Shown here: positions 42,363-51,938 of the stretch, in pieces
How the letters are laid out: every line of letters starts with the position of its first letter
How positions within the stretch are numbered: position 1 is the first letter of the stretch
NCBI GenBank assembly: GCA_947466585.1
Contig: CANIEU010000013.1
Span: 1 to 63,408, forward strand
DNA: 63,408 bases
DNA from: Fibrobacterota bacterium
GTDB taxonomy: Bacteria > Fibrobacterota > Fibrobacteria > UBA11236
Direction of reading: 5' to 3'
Notes under the pieces: model-generated
Told to the model about the DNA's origin: nothing
The model's input: only the letters and a program-made list of their open reading frames with translations
Databases searched by the model: none
Translations under genes and position numbers: made by a program

Positions 42363-45300
42363 TTATGCTTTTTCCTGCGCGGCGAGTGCGGGGTTAGGGT
42401 TGCGCACCCGCGCCAGATAGCTCGTGCGGGGCTTCAGGTTGAGTTCCTTGAGCAGGCCGTAGTTGCGCGGATGCGATTTGAGCTTCGCAACACGGCTGGC
42501 CGGGTCGTTGATGTTACCGAAAACGATCGAGTTGCTGGGGCAGGACTGACCGCAAGCCGGCGTGATCGCGCCGTCTGCGATGATCTCACGACCGGCGTTC
42601 TTCGCCTCGATGCGGGCGCGCTGAACGCGTTGCACGCAGTACGTGCATTTTTCCATGACGCCGCGGAACCGGACGGTCACGTCGGGGTTCATGCGCATCT
42701 GCTCGGTCTCGGTGTACTTGTTGTTGTAATTGAAGAAGTTGAAGCGGCGCACCTTGAACGGGCAGTTGTTGGAGCAATACCGCGTGCCGATGCAGCGATT
42801 GTAAACCATGTCGTTCAGGCCTTCGTGCGAATGAACGGTCGCGCCAACCGGGCAAACTTCTTCGCACGGCGCGTTTTCGCACTGCTGACAGCCCATGGGT
42901 TGAAACTCGAGCTGCGGATCTTCCACGTTGCCCGTGAAATAGCGGTCGAGCCGGAGCCAGTGCATTTCGCGACCACGTAGAACCTGTTCCTTGCCGACGG
43001 TCGGAATGTTGTTTTCGGCCTGACAGGCGATGAGACAGGCGTTACAGCCTGTGCAGCTGTTCAGGTCGATGACCATGCCCCACTGCATTCCCTGCGTGAA
43101 ATCGTAGGTGCCGCGCGCCTTGTCGCTCCAGAGACTCTGTTCGTTCGGGTGCTCGTTCCAGCGTTCTTCGGAGGCATACTCCTTGGGGTCGTGGAGATAC
43201 TCCTCGAGATCGCCCGTGCGGACGATGGGGCGGCCCATCAGCGACCAGTGGTCCTGCGTGCACGCCAAGGAGTACAAGCGGTCGATCTTCTCGATCTTCA
43301 CGCCCGTCGCGTGGAACGGACTTGCGGAAGACATGAGCGTGTAGGCGTTGAAACCGGCCTCGTCGCCGACCTTGCCGACCTGCACACGGCCGAAGCCGAG
43401 GTGCAGCAGCGCGGTCTCGTCGGCCATGCCGGGCATCACCCAAGCCGCCACTTCGAGCGAATGTCCGTTGACGGTGACCCGCACCATCGGACGCTTGCGA
43501 TAGTCGGCCAGCGTGGTTCCGGTGGAATCCTTGTTGAGCAACATTTCGGACACGCCCAGCTTTTTCGCGAGCACGGGGCCGATGAGCAGGGCGTTGTCCC
43601 AAGTCAGCTTGGTGACCGGATCAGGAAGTTCCTGCAGCCAGGCATTGTTGGCGAAACGCCCGTCGAGAATGCGTGCATCCCCGCGGAAAATAAGCTCGAT
43701 GTCCTGCGTCGGGGCGGACAGCGTACGTGCGAGAGCGGCCACACCCGCTGCATTCGAGAAAGACGCATTGGATGCGCCGCCGACGGTCACAATGCCGTCG
43801 TGCAGCCACTGGCGCCAGCTCTTTTCGAACGCAAGACCGGAGTTGCGCGAAGCCCAGTAGGTCTTCACGATTTCGTGTCCCGTCGTGACCGAGTATCCCG
43901 ATAGTTTCGCCAGGAATTCCCCAGCGTCGAGGGTATCGTACAGCGGGGCGATCAGCGGCTGCGCTATCGAGGTCGTTCCATCGAGGGCGACACCGTCGCT
44001 CCAAGTCTCGAGGAAGTGGCTCATCGGCACATGCCAGGTGCAGACCGCACCGGTTTCATCCAAATCGCCACCGAGGCTGACGCTAAAAGTCGCCTTGGGC
44101 ACCTTCGCGCCGAACGCGAGGTCGGCCGTCGAAGCATAGGCAGGGTTCGTGTCGAGCACCACCAGAGCGGTGACGCGACCGGCTTCCAGATCGGCGGCCA
44201 AGCCGCGCAGGCTTTCCAAACCGTTCTCGGGAGCGGCAGCAAGGTCCGATGCATTCAGCGCATGAAGCGGAGAAACCTTCCAGTCGACCGTCGTACCGAG
44301 ATTGCCGAGCGCAGCGTTAAGCGACTGTCCGATCGCATGCACGGCGGGGGGCTGATAACGGCCCACAGCGATCACGGAGGTGCCGCGATGCTTGAGCAGA
44401 TCATCGGCCAAGGCCTGGATCCATGCTGCGGAAATGCCTTCGGCGTTGCCGGGAATCGCACCCAGATCGGTGCCGAAGTCGGGAACGTTCAGGCCCTTCG
44501 CCTTCAGTGCGCGGGCAACGAGCAACAGAACTTGGGCCACCGAACCGGGCTTGACGCGCAGGCGATGATCGGCGGCGCCGCCGGTCACGGTGAAACCGGA
44601 TTCGACGACGTACAACCGGCTCATCGACTCGGCACCGCCGTCGGGATTGCGCTTGGAGGCGAAATCGCGTGCGTAGGCGAGATGGAAGGGCTCGGATTCG
44701 AGGAAGTCGCAGTCGATTGAGAGAATGCGCGAGGCTTTGTCGAAGTGATAGAGCGGTTCCGCCGCCTGGCCGGTGATCGCATGCAATGCGGTCGCAGCGT
44801 TATCACGGGGGATCGATTCGTAGGTGACCCACTTGGCCTTCGGGTACACGGTCATCGCATGGTCGCGTACCGCGCGGAAGGACGGGGAAGCGTTCGCACC
44901 CGACAGGAAACGGAGGCCTTCACCGCCGCTCTGACGCAGGTTTTCGAAAACGGGATTGGCTTCGCCCCAATAGGCGTCCCATGAGGAAACCGCACCGCCC
45001 TTGGTCGGGATTTGGGCACGTTCGGGGTTGTAGAGATCCAGAATGGTGGCTTGATGCTGCTTCGAGGTACCGCCGCGGCTGGCCGGGTGCGAAGGGTTGC
45101 CTTCCACCTTGGTGGGGCGGCCTTCATGGGCTTCGACCAACAGGCCGACAGCTTCGCCGGCGAGCACGTGCGTGGTCGCATAAAACTGCGGCACGCCCGG
45201 AACCATGCTCTCGGGCATCTTGTTGTAGGGGAGAATATTCTGTTCAGGACGGCGAATGCCCTTGCAGCCGGAAAGACCGGTCACACCGGCGAAGGCCATT

Positions 45301-45476
45301 CCCGCGCCCATAACCTGCAGAAAGCGACGGCGCGAAATATCGGCACCGAGCGTGTCTGCGCCTTCGGGAAACTCGTGGGAGGCGAAGTCCTGAAACTCCG
45401 GAGAACCGGAGAGTTCTTCGAGGCTCTTCCAGGGAGACTTTTTCGGTTGTTTCGGATCGAGATTTAGCGGTGACAT
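42363..45476 (-). CDS. actB: Alternative complex III, molybdopterin-like iron-sulfur protein ActB
   Basis: About 1,037 residues, a fusion of a molybdopterin-oxidoreductase-like domain (without expected cofactor) and a ferredoxin-like domain. A Tat signal ([19 protein letters not shown], residues 48-66) exports it folded. The Fe-S part has [50 protein letters not shown] and [15 protein letters not shown] 45476 lies inside the last heme motif codons of actA (13-nt overlap). The frame continues upstream to 45689 but only as an actA shadow. Confidence 0.93.
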   Translation of the reverse strand: MSPLNLDPKQPKKSPWKSLEELSGSPEFQDFASHEFPEGADTLGADISRRRFLQVMGAGMAFAGVTGLSGCKGIRRPEQNILPYNKMPESMVPGVPQFYATTHVLAGEAVGLLVEAHEGRPTKVEGNPSHPASRGGTSKQHQATILDLYNPERAQIPTKGGAVSSWDAYWGEANPVFENLRQSGGEGLRFLSGANASPSFRAVRDHAMTVYPKAKWVTYESIPRDNAATALHAITGQAAEPLYHFDKASRILSIDCDFLESEPFHLAYARDFASKRNPDGGAESMSRLYVVESGFTVTGGAADHRLRVKPGSVAQVLLLVARALKAKGLNVPDFGTDLGAIPGNAEGISAAWIQALADDLLKHRGTSVIAVGRYQPPAVHAIGQSLNAALGNLGTTVDWKVSPLHALNASDLAAAPENGLESLRGLAADLEAGRVTALVVLDTNPAYASTADLAFGAKVPKATFSVSLGGDLDETGAVCTWHVPMSHFLETWSDGVALDGTTSIAQPLIAPLYDTLDAGEFLAKLSGYSVTTGHEIVKTYWASRNSGLAFEKSWRQWLHDGIVTVGGASNASFSNAAGVAALARTLSAPTQDIELIFRGDARILDGRFANNAWLQELPDPVTKLTWDNALLIGPVLAKKLGVSEMLLNKDSTGTTLADYRKRPMVRVTVNGHSLEVAAWVMPGMADETALLHLGFGRVQVGKVGDEAGFNAYTLMSSASPFHATGVKIEKIDRLYSLACTQDHWSLMGRPIVRTGDLEEYLHDPKEYASEERWNEHPNEQSLWSDKARGTYDFTQGMQWGMVIDLNSCTGCNACLIACQAENNIPTVGKEQVLRGREMHWLRLDRYFTGNVEDPQLEFQPMGCQQCENAPCEEVCPVGATVHSHEGLNDMVYNRCIGTRYCSNNCPFKVRRFNFFNYNNKYTETEQMRMNPDVTVRFRGVMEKCTYCVQRVQRARIEAKNAGREIIADGAITPACGQSCPSNSIVFGNINDPASRVAKLKSHPRNYGLLKELNLKPRTSYLARVRNPNPALAAQEKA

Positions 45477-46117
45477 GCGGAGCAATCCGTTCTGGGCTGA
45501 ACGTTGTACAACTTCATGAAGGTGCGACCCAGTTCCGCGGGGTCCCCTTCGGGTTTCCAAGCGAGGTCGGTGATTTTGGCACGGTCGCGGATGTGCGAGG
45601 CCGGATTGCGATGGCAATCCAGGCACCAGCTCATGCTCAGGGGCTTTTCGGCGCGGACTTCGGTCATCTGGTCGATGCGACCGTGACATTCCACGCAGCT
45701 CACACCTTTGTTGACGTGCGCGCTATGGTCGAAGTACGCGAAGTCGGGGAGCTTGTGCACCCGTACCCAATGCACGGGAACGCCCTTGTCGTGGGCATCG
45801 TGGATCTTTTGGATTTCTGCCGTACCGGTTTTGGAACCGACCTTGATCAGGTTGTGGCAGTTGAGACAAGTCTCGGTGGGGGGGACCCCTGCATGACGGC
45901 CCTTCTCCACGTTGTAGTGGCAATAGCGGCAGTCCATACCCAATTCACCGGCGTGCAGCTTGTGGCTGAACGCGATGGGCTGAACCGGCTGATAGCCGAC
46001 TACATAATTCTTGGGGGAGCCCCAGTACGTGAAGGCGAAGACAATGATGCAGAGAAGAGAGACGACGGAGGCCAACAAGATGAGAGGAATCTTATTGGTC
46101 CACTTCGGGAATACCAT
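45464..46117 (-). CDS. actA: Alternative complex III, pentaheme cytochrome c ActA
   Basis: 217 residues with one N-terminal helix (IPLILLASVVSLLCIIVFAF) and five heme c motifs: CRYCH, CLNCH, CVECH, CLDCH and CSACH. The last CSACHR ends the protein, and its codons overlap the actB start. It receives electrons from the Fe-S arm of ActB. As first gene of the operon it sits about 160 nt after a Fur-type palindrome. Confidence 0.93.
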   Translation of the reverse strand: MVFPKWTNKIPLILLASVVSLLCIIVFAFTYWGSPKNYVVGYQPVQPIAFSHKLHAGELGMDCRYCHYNVEKGRHAGVPPTETCLNCHNLIKVGSKTGTAEIQKIHDAHDKGVPVHWVRVHKLPDFAYFDHSAHVNKGVSCVECHGRIDQMTEVRAEKPLSMSWCLDCHRNPASHIRDRAKITDLAWKPEGDPAELGRTFMKLYNVQPRTDCSACHR

Positions 46118-46203
46118 TCGGCTTTTCTCCAGCGGCGCGGTTTTTACGGAGTGCGGCGCGCGCGCGATCTTGTTTTAGGCGCAGTCGCTTCCGGTGTTTG
46201 TTT

Positions 46204-46232
46204 TGGGCGAGGCAAAGTTAAATCGCTGGTGT
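46204..46232 (-). promoter_or_regulatory. Possible promoter of the ACIII operon
   Basis: On the minus strand TTGAAC and TAACTT are separated by 17 nt, roughly 90-115 nt before the actA start. The -35 is good (TTGAAC), the -10 weak. Confidence 0.4.
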
Positions 46233-46277
46233 TTCACGTTCAAGCGCATAGAGGCGAAAAATGTTCAAAAAAAATCT

Positions 46278-46292
46278 TGAGAATTAGTCTCA
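46278..46292. promoter_or_regulatory. Fur/PerR-type 7-1-7 palindrome upstream of actA
   Basis: TGAGAAT-T-AGTCTCA is a 7-1-7 inverted repeat with six of seven pairs. It matches the palindrome before the peroxiredoxin gene (48341-48355) at 11 of 15 positions. It lies about 50-60 nt upstream of the possible actA promoter. Confidence 0.4.
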
Positions 46293-46647
46293 TAAAATTC
46301 TGCCCCAAGCGTCGCATGCCGATGCTGCATCCTCTGATGGCAACGGCGACTGTAACACTCCAAGGGTCAGGTTTCCCGATTCGTAGGCGTTCGACTAAGT
46401 GCTTGTCCCTCCGGGCGATAGTCGGAATCGGGGGTGGATTCGGTATCCTCGAAGGCTACCGAAAAGGTGTGGGTCCACAGAGAGACCTCGACTAGCGGAC
46501 CCTTGGTCTTTTCTAGTGTTCCATTGAAAAATTCGCTGCCCCAAGGGGCTTGCCGACGGTCGGATCCCGATTTTTTTACGGCCGGTAGGGGTGTTTACGG
46601 TGACGAGCCGAAGATTTTCCGAAAGTTATCGGAAAATTGGCAGCGGT

Positions 46648-47565
46648 TTACCCGAAGAAAAAGTGGTGTTTGTCGATTGCCATCGCCAACAACAGAATCG
46701 GCAGATAAGCCAACGAGCACAGAAACACATGCACGGCCGCTTTGCGGGTTTTGGTTTTGCGCAGACGGTGCGCCAATACCAGCAACATGGCTCCTGCGAG
46801 CAGCGCCGTGACCATATAATAGCCGCCTGCCATAGGGGGATGAGCAACGGCGGGCAGCAAGGAAACCAGCAACAGCAGGAGACTTTGGATCCAGATCTGG
46901 CGGAAACACGTTTCCCCCGACTCGTCCACCAGGCTCAGCATGCGAAAGCCACCTCGGCGATAATCGTCTTTATACATCCAGGCCAAGGCGAGGAAGTGGG
47001 GGAGCTGCCAGAAGAACAGCAGCACGAACAGCAGCAGGCCGCCCATGCCGATATCGTTCTGTGCGGCGGTCCAACCCATCAGCGGCGGCAGCGCGCCGGG
47101 AATGCCTCCCACCAAGGTGTTGAAGGTGGTGACGCGCTTGAGCGGCGTATAGACGGCGGCGTACAGAACGACGGTGATCACGCCCAGTGCGGCGGTAAGA
47201 AGGTTCACATGCGTGAGCAGCAGCGCAGTTCCGAGCGCGCAGGTCAGGGCGCCGGCGATATAGGCCGCGGAGAGTCCGAGACGCTCCGAAGGCAAGGGGC
47301 GTTTTTGAGTGCGCTCCATCACGGCGTCGTGCTTTTTCTCGATGGCCTGATTGAAACAGAATGCCGACACGGCTAGCAACCCCGTTCCGAGCCACGTCCA
47401 GCCGAGCAGCGCCCAGTCGAAGACATCGCCCGAAGCCATGTAAAACCCCGCCACGGTGGTGGTCAGGATATGGAAGGTCATCCGTAGCTTGAACAGCTCC
47501 AGCAGGGCGCGGGTACTCCCGGCGAAGTTATTGCGGTCTTTACGGAGAACGATGGGTTCGTGCAT
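46648..47565 (-). CDS. ctaB: Protoheme IX farnesyltransferase (heme O synthase)
   Basis: 305 residues with about nine helices, UbiA prenyltransferase superfamily. The first Asp-rich motif region is NQAIEKKHDAVMERTQKRPL, and the second has YKDDYRRGGFRML. It makes heme O from protoheme, the precursor of heme A for the caa3 oxidase encoded downstream. ATG 47565 is chosen because LFKLRMTFHILTTT then falls at the usual distance. A heme A synthase (CtaA) is not in the window. Confidence 0.9.
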   Translation of the reverse strand: MHEPIVLRKDRNNFAGSTRALLELFKLRMTFHILTTTVAGFYMASGDVFDWALLGWTWLGTGLLAVSAFCFNQAIEKKHDAVMERTQKRPLPSERLGLSAAYIAGALTCALGTALLLTHVNLLTAALGVITVVLYAAVYTPLKRVTTFNTLVGGIPGALPPLMGWTAAQNDIGMGGLLLFVLLFFWQLPHFLALAWMYKDDYRRGGFRMLSLVDESGETCFRQIWIQSLLLLLVSLLPAVAHPPMAGGYYMVTALLAGAMLLVLAHRLRKTKTRKAAVHVFLCSLAYLPILLLAMAIDKHHFFFG

Positions 47566-47654
47566 GGGGTTCCGTAAGTTAGAAACCGCTGCAGTCTTTC
47601 GGATTCGTTGATTCCTGAGCTTAAAATCCCGAGGAAACATGAGGGAATCGACAT

Positions 47655-47686
47655 AAAAAAAGCCCGCCTCCTTAGGAGACGGGCTT
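47655..47686 (-). terminator. Rho-independent terminator after the peroxiredoxin gene
   Basis: On the minus strand AGCCCGTCTCC-TAA-GGAGGCGGGCT (one G-T pair) is followed by seven T. It lies 24 nt after the peroxiredoxin stop. Confidence 0.85.
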
Positions 47687-47709
47687 CGATTCTAAACTGT
47701 GTGCAGAGT

Positions 47710-48297
47710 TTAGTGTTTGGCCAAATAACCGCTCACGCCGTCGCGCGTGGCCTTCATTGCGTCCTTGCCCTTGGTCCAGTTCGCCGGGCACACTTCGCCG
47801 TGCTCTTCGCTGTACTGGAGTGCGTCGAGGAGGCGCAGCACTTCGTCGACGTTGCGGCCGATGGGGCGATGATGCACAACCTGGGCCTGCACCACGCCGT
47901 TCTTGTCAATCACGAACGAGGCGCGGTAGGTGATGCCTGCATCTTCATCGAGCACATCGTAGGCACGGGCCACGCGCTTGTGAATGTCGCCGAGAATCGG
48001 GTAGGTCACGCCTTCGATGCCGCCGTCGTTTTTGGGCGTGCGCAGCCAGGCCATGTGCGAATGCGTCGAATCGACCGAGGCGCCGATCACCACAGCACCA
48101 CGGCTCTCAAACTCCTTGAGCGCTTCCTGAAACGCATGCAGCTCGGTTGGGCACACGAAGGTGAAGTCGAGAGGGTAGAAGAACAGGATGACGTAGTTCT
48201 TGCCCTTGTAATCCGAGAGGGAAATCTTTTTGGTGGTCTGCCCGATCGCCGCGTCTTCGGTGAATTCGGGAGCCGGTTTGCCGACGAGTACTGCCAT
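47710..48297 (-). CDS. Typical 2-Cys peroxiredoxin (AhpC/Prx1 type)
   Basis: 195 residues. The peroxidatic cysteine is Cys49 in DFTFVCPTELHAF, and the resolving cysteine is Cys170 in HGEVCPANWTKG. It reduces hydrogen peroxide and organic peroxides in the cytosol, usually recycled by thioredoxin or AhpF. GASVDSTHSHMAW and the C-terminal YLAKH match the Prx1/AhpC group. It has its own terminator and a PerR-like operator at 48341-48355, so it is probably a single-gene, peroxide-inducible unit. Confidence 0.93.
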   Translation of the reverse strand: MAVLVGKPAPEFTEDAAIGQTTKKISLSDYKGKNYVILFFYPLDFTFVCPTELHAFQEALKEFESRGAVVIGASVDSTHSHMAWLRTPKNDGGIEGVTYPILGDIHKRVARAYDVLDEDAGITYRASFVIDKNGVVQAQVVHHRPIGRNVDEVLRLLDALQYSEEHGEVCPANWTKGKDAMKATRDGVSGYLAKH

Positions 48298-48340
48298 GGT
48301 GTGATCCTTTGAGGAGGGGGTGTGGTGAAGGAAATAGGAT

Positions 48341-48355
48341 TTAGAATCAATCTAA
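48341..48355. promoter_or_regulatory. PerR-box-like 7-1-7 palindrome upstream of the peroxiredoxin gene
   Basis: TTAGAAT-C-AATCTAA is close to the PerR consensus TTATAAT-N-ATTATAA; six of seven pairs hold. It lies 44 nt before the start codon, where it would overlap the promoter. Confidence 0.55.
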
Positions 48356-48370
48356 TTCAGGAGAGGAGTT

Positions 48371-48394
48371 GGGGCAATGGGGGAATGGGGAAAT
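48371..48394 (+). repeat. Three-copy 8-bp degenerate repeat
   Basis: GGGGCAAT, GGGGGAAT and GGGGAAAT are in exact register upstream of the peroxiredoxin gene. It does not touch a stop codon and may be unrelated to the stop-anchored arrays. Confidence 0.55.
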
Positions 48395-48467
48395 AGGGGG
48401 CGCATGGGTCAACGGCAGGGCGTATACACGCGCCACCGAATCGGGTCCATCTTAAATCCCGCGTCAA

Positions 48468-49202
48468 TCAGCCCTGTTGTTGCAGCCGCAGCCCCCACAC
48501 CGGTGCGGGGCCCAAAACTTCGACCTGCCAATCTGCGGTTTCCAGAACTGCGGCCGCGCCGCGCCAAAAGTGGGCCTGCGTCACGGGTTCGAACAACAAT
48601 ACCGTGCCTTGCGGTGCAAGCCAGGTTTTAAGATCGGCCAGCTTGTGGGCAAAGCCGTACCGGGCCTCCAACTCCCCGCCAAAGCCGTCATCGACAGCGT
48701 TTTCGGGGTCGGACAGCCAATCGTCCTCATCAGCGTGGATTTCGCCGAGGCTGTCGGCGCAGAGCAGCACGTCGAAGGTTTCCCCTGCTAGCGGTGGTGA
48801 AAAGCCTTTGGCCGCAAGGCCAGCCGATACTGCGGGGGAGAGGTCGAGCGCGGAAATCGAGGCCTGTTTTGTTTCGCGAAGCCATTGCGCAAGCACGCCG
48901 CCACCCGCTCCGTAATCGAGCACCCTTGCACCGGAAGGGACGTTCATTTCCAGGGATGCGGCCAAAAGCACCATGCGGTCAAATCGGTGGCAACCTAGCA
49001 GGTCGAGAAGTTGATGCCGGGCGACAAAGTCGTAAAACGCCTTGCAGGTATGCTCCACGGGGTAGGCGACGAAGGCGCGGTGCAGGCGCGCGAACACGGG
49101 TGCGAATTCGGGTCCGAGTTGTCGTTCGATGCGTTGCAGCACTTCTTCCCAAGGCAGCGGGGCAAACCCGCGCAAACGGAGGAAGGATTCGGGAGTGGGC
49201 AT
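48468..49202 (-). CDS. Class I SAM-dependent methyltransferase-like protein
   Basis: 244 residues. The Rossmann motif I is GARVLDYGAGGGVLAQWL near residue 92, followed by SALDLSP, DVLLCADSLGEIHADE and GTVLLFEPVTQAHF, which fit motifs II to IV. An N-terminal helical part (about 1-85) may bind substrate. RNA and small-molecule methylases share this layout, so the substrate is unknown. It is the gene upstream of the peroxiredoxin, 170 bp away. Confidence 0.7.
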   Translation of the reverse strand: MPTPESFLRLRGFAPLPWEEVLQRIERQLGPEFAPVFARLHRAFVAYPVEHTCKAFYDFVARHQLLDLLGCHRFDRMVLLAASLEMNVPSGARVLDYGAGGGVLAQWLRETKQASISALDLSPAVSAGLAAKGFSPPLAGETFDVLLCADSLGEIHADEDDWLSDPENAVDDGFGGELEARYGFAHKLADLKTWLAPQGTVLLFEPVTQAHFWRGAAAVLETADWQVEVLGPAPVWGLRLQQQG

Positions 49203-49314
49203 GGTGTGAGAAGATAACTGGGCCGGCTAAAAACAAAAACGCCGAAATTCGCGTAATTACTATGCTTCAGACAGCCGCCGCCCCCCTTGTCTATCCGCCA
49301 GCCCGGAGTTCCCC

Positions 49315-51906
49315 ATGCCTGCCTCCGCCAAGTCTTCTTCTTCCGGATCCCCGAAGCAGTCCAAGTCAGCCTCTTCTACACCTTCTAAACCTTCCGCACC
49401 GTCCGCACACACTGCCACCGAGACTACGTCGCACCCGGCTCTGGGTTCGGAGGTCGAAACCACAGGCCGTCACGAATTACAGGCGGCATTTTTTCGCCAC
49501 CTCGAAGTGACGCTGGGTAAAGATAAATATTCCGCCACATCGTACGACAAATATCTCGCGCTGGCCTACGCCTCGCGCGACCAATTGATCGCACGTTGGA
49601 TCCGCACGCAGCAGACCTACTATCGCCAAGACGCGCGCCGCGTGTATTACTTGTCGATGGAGTTTTTGATGGGCCGCTCGCTCGGCAACGCGCTGATCAA
49701 TCTCGGCATCGATGAGAGCGCGCGCGAAGCGATGTACGATCTCGGCATGAGCCTCGAAGATCTGCGCGCCCAGGAACTGGAGGCCGGTCTCGGCAACGGC
49801 GGTCTCGGCCGCCTCGCCGCGTGCTTCCTCGATTCGATGGCCACGCTCGAGTTGCCGGCCTACGGCTATGGCATCCGCTACGACTATGGAATGTTCCATC
49901 AGAAGATCGTGGATGGTTTCCAGAACGAGCATCCCGACAACTGGTTGCGCCTGCCGAACCCGTGGGAGATTTCGCGCCCCGAATACACCGTGCCCATTCA
50001 CTTCAAAGGCCGCGTGGTATCTCGCAAGAATGCGCAGGGCGTCACGGTGTACGATTGGGTCGACACCGAAACCGTGCTCGCCGCCCCGTACGATTCCCCC
50101 ATCCCCGGCTACGGCTGCGAAACGGTGAACACGCTGCGCCTGTGGTCGGCGAAATCCTCCGATGAATTCGGACTGCATTATTTTAACAGCGGCGATTACG
50201 TGGAAGCCAGCAAGGATATCGCGTTGGCCGAGAGCATCTCGAAGGTGTTGTACCCCAACGACAATTCGATGAACGGCAAGGAGCTGCGCCTCAAGCAGCA
50301 GTACTTTCTCTGCGCCGCTACCTTGCGCGACATTCTGCGTCGTCACAAGAAGTATCACACCGATTGCAGCGAACTCGCCGAAAAGGCCTGCGTCCAGCTC
50401 AACGACACGCACCCGGCCATTTCTATTCCGGAGATGATGCGCCTGCTGGTCGATGAAGAAGGCCTTTCGTGGGAGCATGCATGGGACATCACCACGCGCG
50501 TGTTCGCATACACGAACCACACCTTGCTGCCAGAAGCATTGGAAAAGTGGGGCGTCGATCTCCTTACCAAGTTGCTTCCGCGCCACATGCAGATCATCTT
50601 CGAGATCAACTACCGCTTTCTCAAGCAGGTGTCTTGGAAGTATCCCGGCGACACGGAGCGCCTCGCACGCATGTCGCTTGTCGAAGAGGGCGGCTACCGT
50701 CAGGTGCGCATGGCCTACCTTGCAGTGGTCGGTTCGCATGCTGTGAACGGTGTGGCGGCTTTGCACACCGAATTGCTGCAGACCCGCGTGCTGCGCGATT
50801 TTAGCGAGATGACGCCCGAAAAGTTCCACAACAAAACCAACGGGGTGACGCCGCGCCGTTGGTTGTACAAGTCCAACCCGAGCCTGTCCGCATTGATCAC
50901 CGAAAAGATCGGTGACGGTTGGATTCGCGATCTTTCGCGCATTCGCGAACTCGAACGCTGGGCCGACGATACGGAATTCCGCGATCGGTGGAATGCGATC
51001 AAGCTCCGCAATAAAACCCGTTTGGCCGATCATATCCGGTTCGCTATGGACATCGAATGTGATGCGAATTCGCTTTTCGATGTGCAGGTCAAGCGCATCC
51101 ACGAATACAAGCGTCAAGCGCTCAATGCGCTGCACATCGTGCACCTGTACGCCGAGATCAAGGCAGGTCGAGGCGCGGGCATGACGCCGCGCACCTTCTT
51201 ATTCGGCGGCAAGGCGGCCCCGGGGTATCACACCGCCAAGCTCATCATCAAGATGATCAATGCGATTGCATCGGTCGTGAATGCCGATCCCGATTCGAGC
51301 GGCCTGTTGCGCGTGGTGTTCCTCGAAGACTACCGGGTATCGCTCGCGGAAAAGATCTTCCCGGCCAGCGATTTGTCGGAACAGATTTCCACGGCGGGCA
51401 CCGAAGCGAGCGGCACCGGCAACATGAAGTTTGCCCTCAACGGCGCGCTCACGATCGGCACTCTCGACGGCGCCAACATCGAGATCCGCGAAGAGGTGGG
51501 CGAGGAGAACTTCTTCCTGTTCGGCCTCACGGCCGAAGAGGTGCAGCAGCGCAAGGCTTCCGGATACGCTCCGGCTGCGGTGGTAGCGGGCAACCCGGCG
51601 CTGGCAATGGCGCTCGAACTGATTCGCTCGGGGCATTTCTGCCCCGAAGATCCGGGCCTGTTCCGCGGTTACCTCGACAGCTTGCTGCAACACGACGAGT
51701 ACATGATTTTCGCGGATTTCGCGGCCTACGTCGATTGCCAGCGCCGCGTGTCGGAGCGCTTCCGTGACACGGAATGGTGGACCCGCGCCGCGATCCTCAA
51801 TCTCGCGCGCATGGGCAAGTTCTCTTCGGACCGCACCATTGCGGAATACAACCGCGATGTTTGGAAGGCTACGCCCATTGCGGTTGCTGCCGCAGGTCAA
51901 GAGTAA
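49315..51906 (+). CDS. glgP: Glycogen/starch/alpha-glucan phosphorylase
   Basis: 863 residues, GT35 family. It releases glucose 1-phosphate from glycogen. The PLP lysine is Lys705 in EASGTGNMKFALNGALTIGT. GLGNGGLGRLAACFLDSMAT, NDTHPAISIPEMM and NGVTPRRWL are present, and length is typical. The first 45 residues are Ser/Pro/Ala-rich and unrelated to the core. GGAG precedes the ATG. The PRPP synthetase gene follows 32 bp later, so glucose 1-phosphate and ribose-phosphate metabolism may be co-regulated. Confidence 0.93.
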   Translation: MPASAKSSSSGSPKQSKSASSTPSKPSAPSAHTATETTSHPALGSEVETTGRHELQAAFFRHLEVTLGKDKYSATSYDKYLALAYASRDQLIARWIRTQQTYYRQDARRVYYLSMEFLMGRSLGNALINLGIDESAREAMYDLGMSLEDLRAQELEAGLGNGGLGRLAACFLDSMATLELPAYGYGIRYDYGMFHQKIVDGFQNEHPDNWLRLPNPWEISRPEYTVPIHFKGRVVSRKNAQGVTVYDWVDTETVLAAPYDSPIPGYGCETVNTLRLWSAKSSDEFGLHYFNSGDYVEASKDIALAESISKVLYPNDNSMNGKELRLKQQYFLCAATLRDILRRHKKYHTDCSELAEKACVQLNDTHPAISIPEMMRLLVDEEGLSWEHAWDITTRVFAYTNHTLLPEALEKWGVDLLTKLLPRHMQIIFEINYRFLKQVSWKYPGDTERLARMSLVEEGGYRQVRMAYLAVVGSHAVNGVAALHTELLQTRVLRDFSEMTPEKFHNKTNGVTPRRWLYKSNPSLSALITEKIGDGWIRDLSRIRELERWADDTEFRDRWNAIKLRNKTRLADHIRFAMDIECDANSLFDVQVKRIHEYKRQALNALHIVHLYAEIKAGRGAGMTPRTFLFGGKAAPGYHTAKLIIKMINAIASVVNADPDSSGLLRVVFLEDYRVSLAEKIFPASDLSEQISTAGTEASGTGNMKFALNGALTIGTLDGANIEIREEVGEENFFLFGLTAEEVQQRKASGYAPAAVVAGNPALAMALELIRSGHFCPEDPGLFRGYLDSLLQHDEYMIFADFAAYVDCQRRVSERFRDTEWWTRAAILNLARMGKFSSDRTIAEYNRDVWKATPIAVAAAGQE

Positions 51907-51938
51907 AGGGATTCGTGAAGGACAAGGAAACGCGCATC

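Larger units (their letters stand above)
46118..46647. other. 530-bp gap between ctaB and the ACIII operon
   Basis: No credible gene. The part near actA holds the possible promoter and the 7-1-7 palindrome. Near ctaB there is a perfect hairpin, ATTTTCCG (46614-46621) with CGGAAAAT (46630-46637), just after the ctaB stop but without a T-run. A further palindrome GCCCC-AA-GGGGC is near 46540. I see nothing else. Confidence 0.5.

Noticed and set aside
42363-45689. Longer start for actB at 45689
   Set aside because: The extra 71 codons lie wholly inside actA in another frame and read as Arg/Pro-rich nonsense; the Tat signal sits correctly after ATG 45476.
46614-46637. Perfect 8-bp hairpin after ctaB as an intrinsic terminator
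   Set aside because: AT-rich stem and no T-run on the minus strand; kept only as a note in the intergenic entry.
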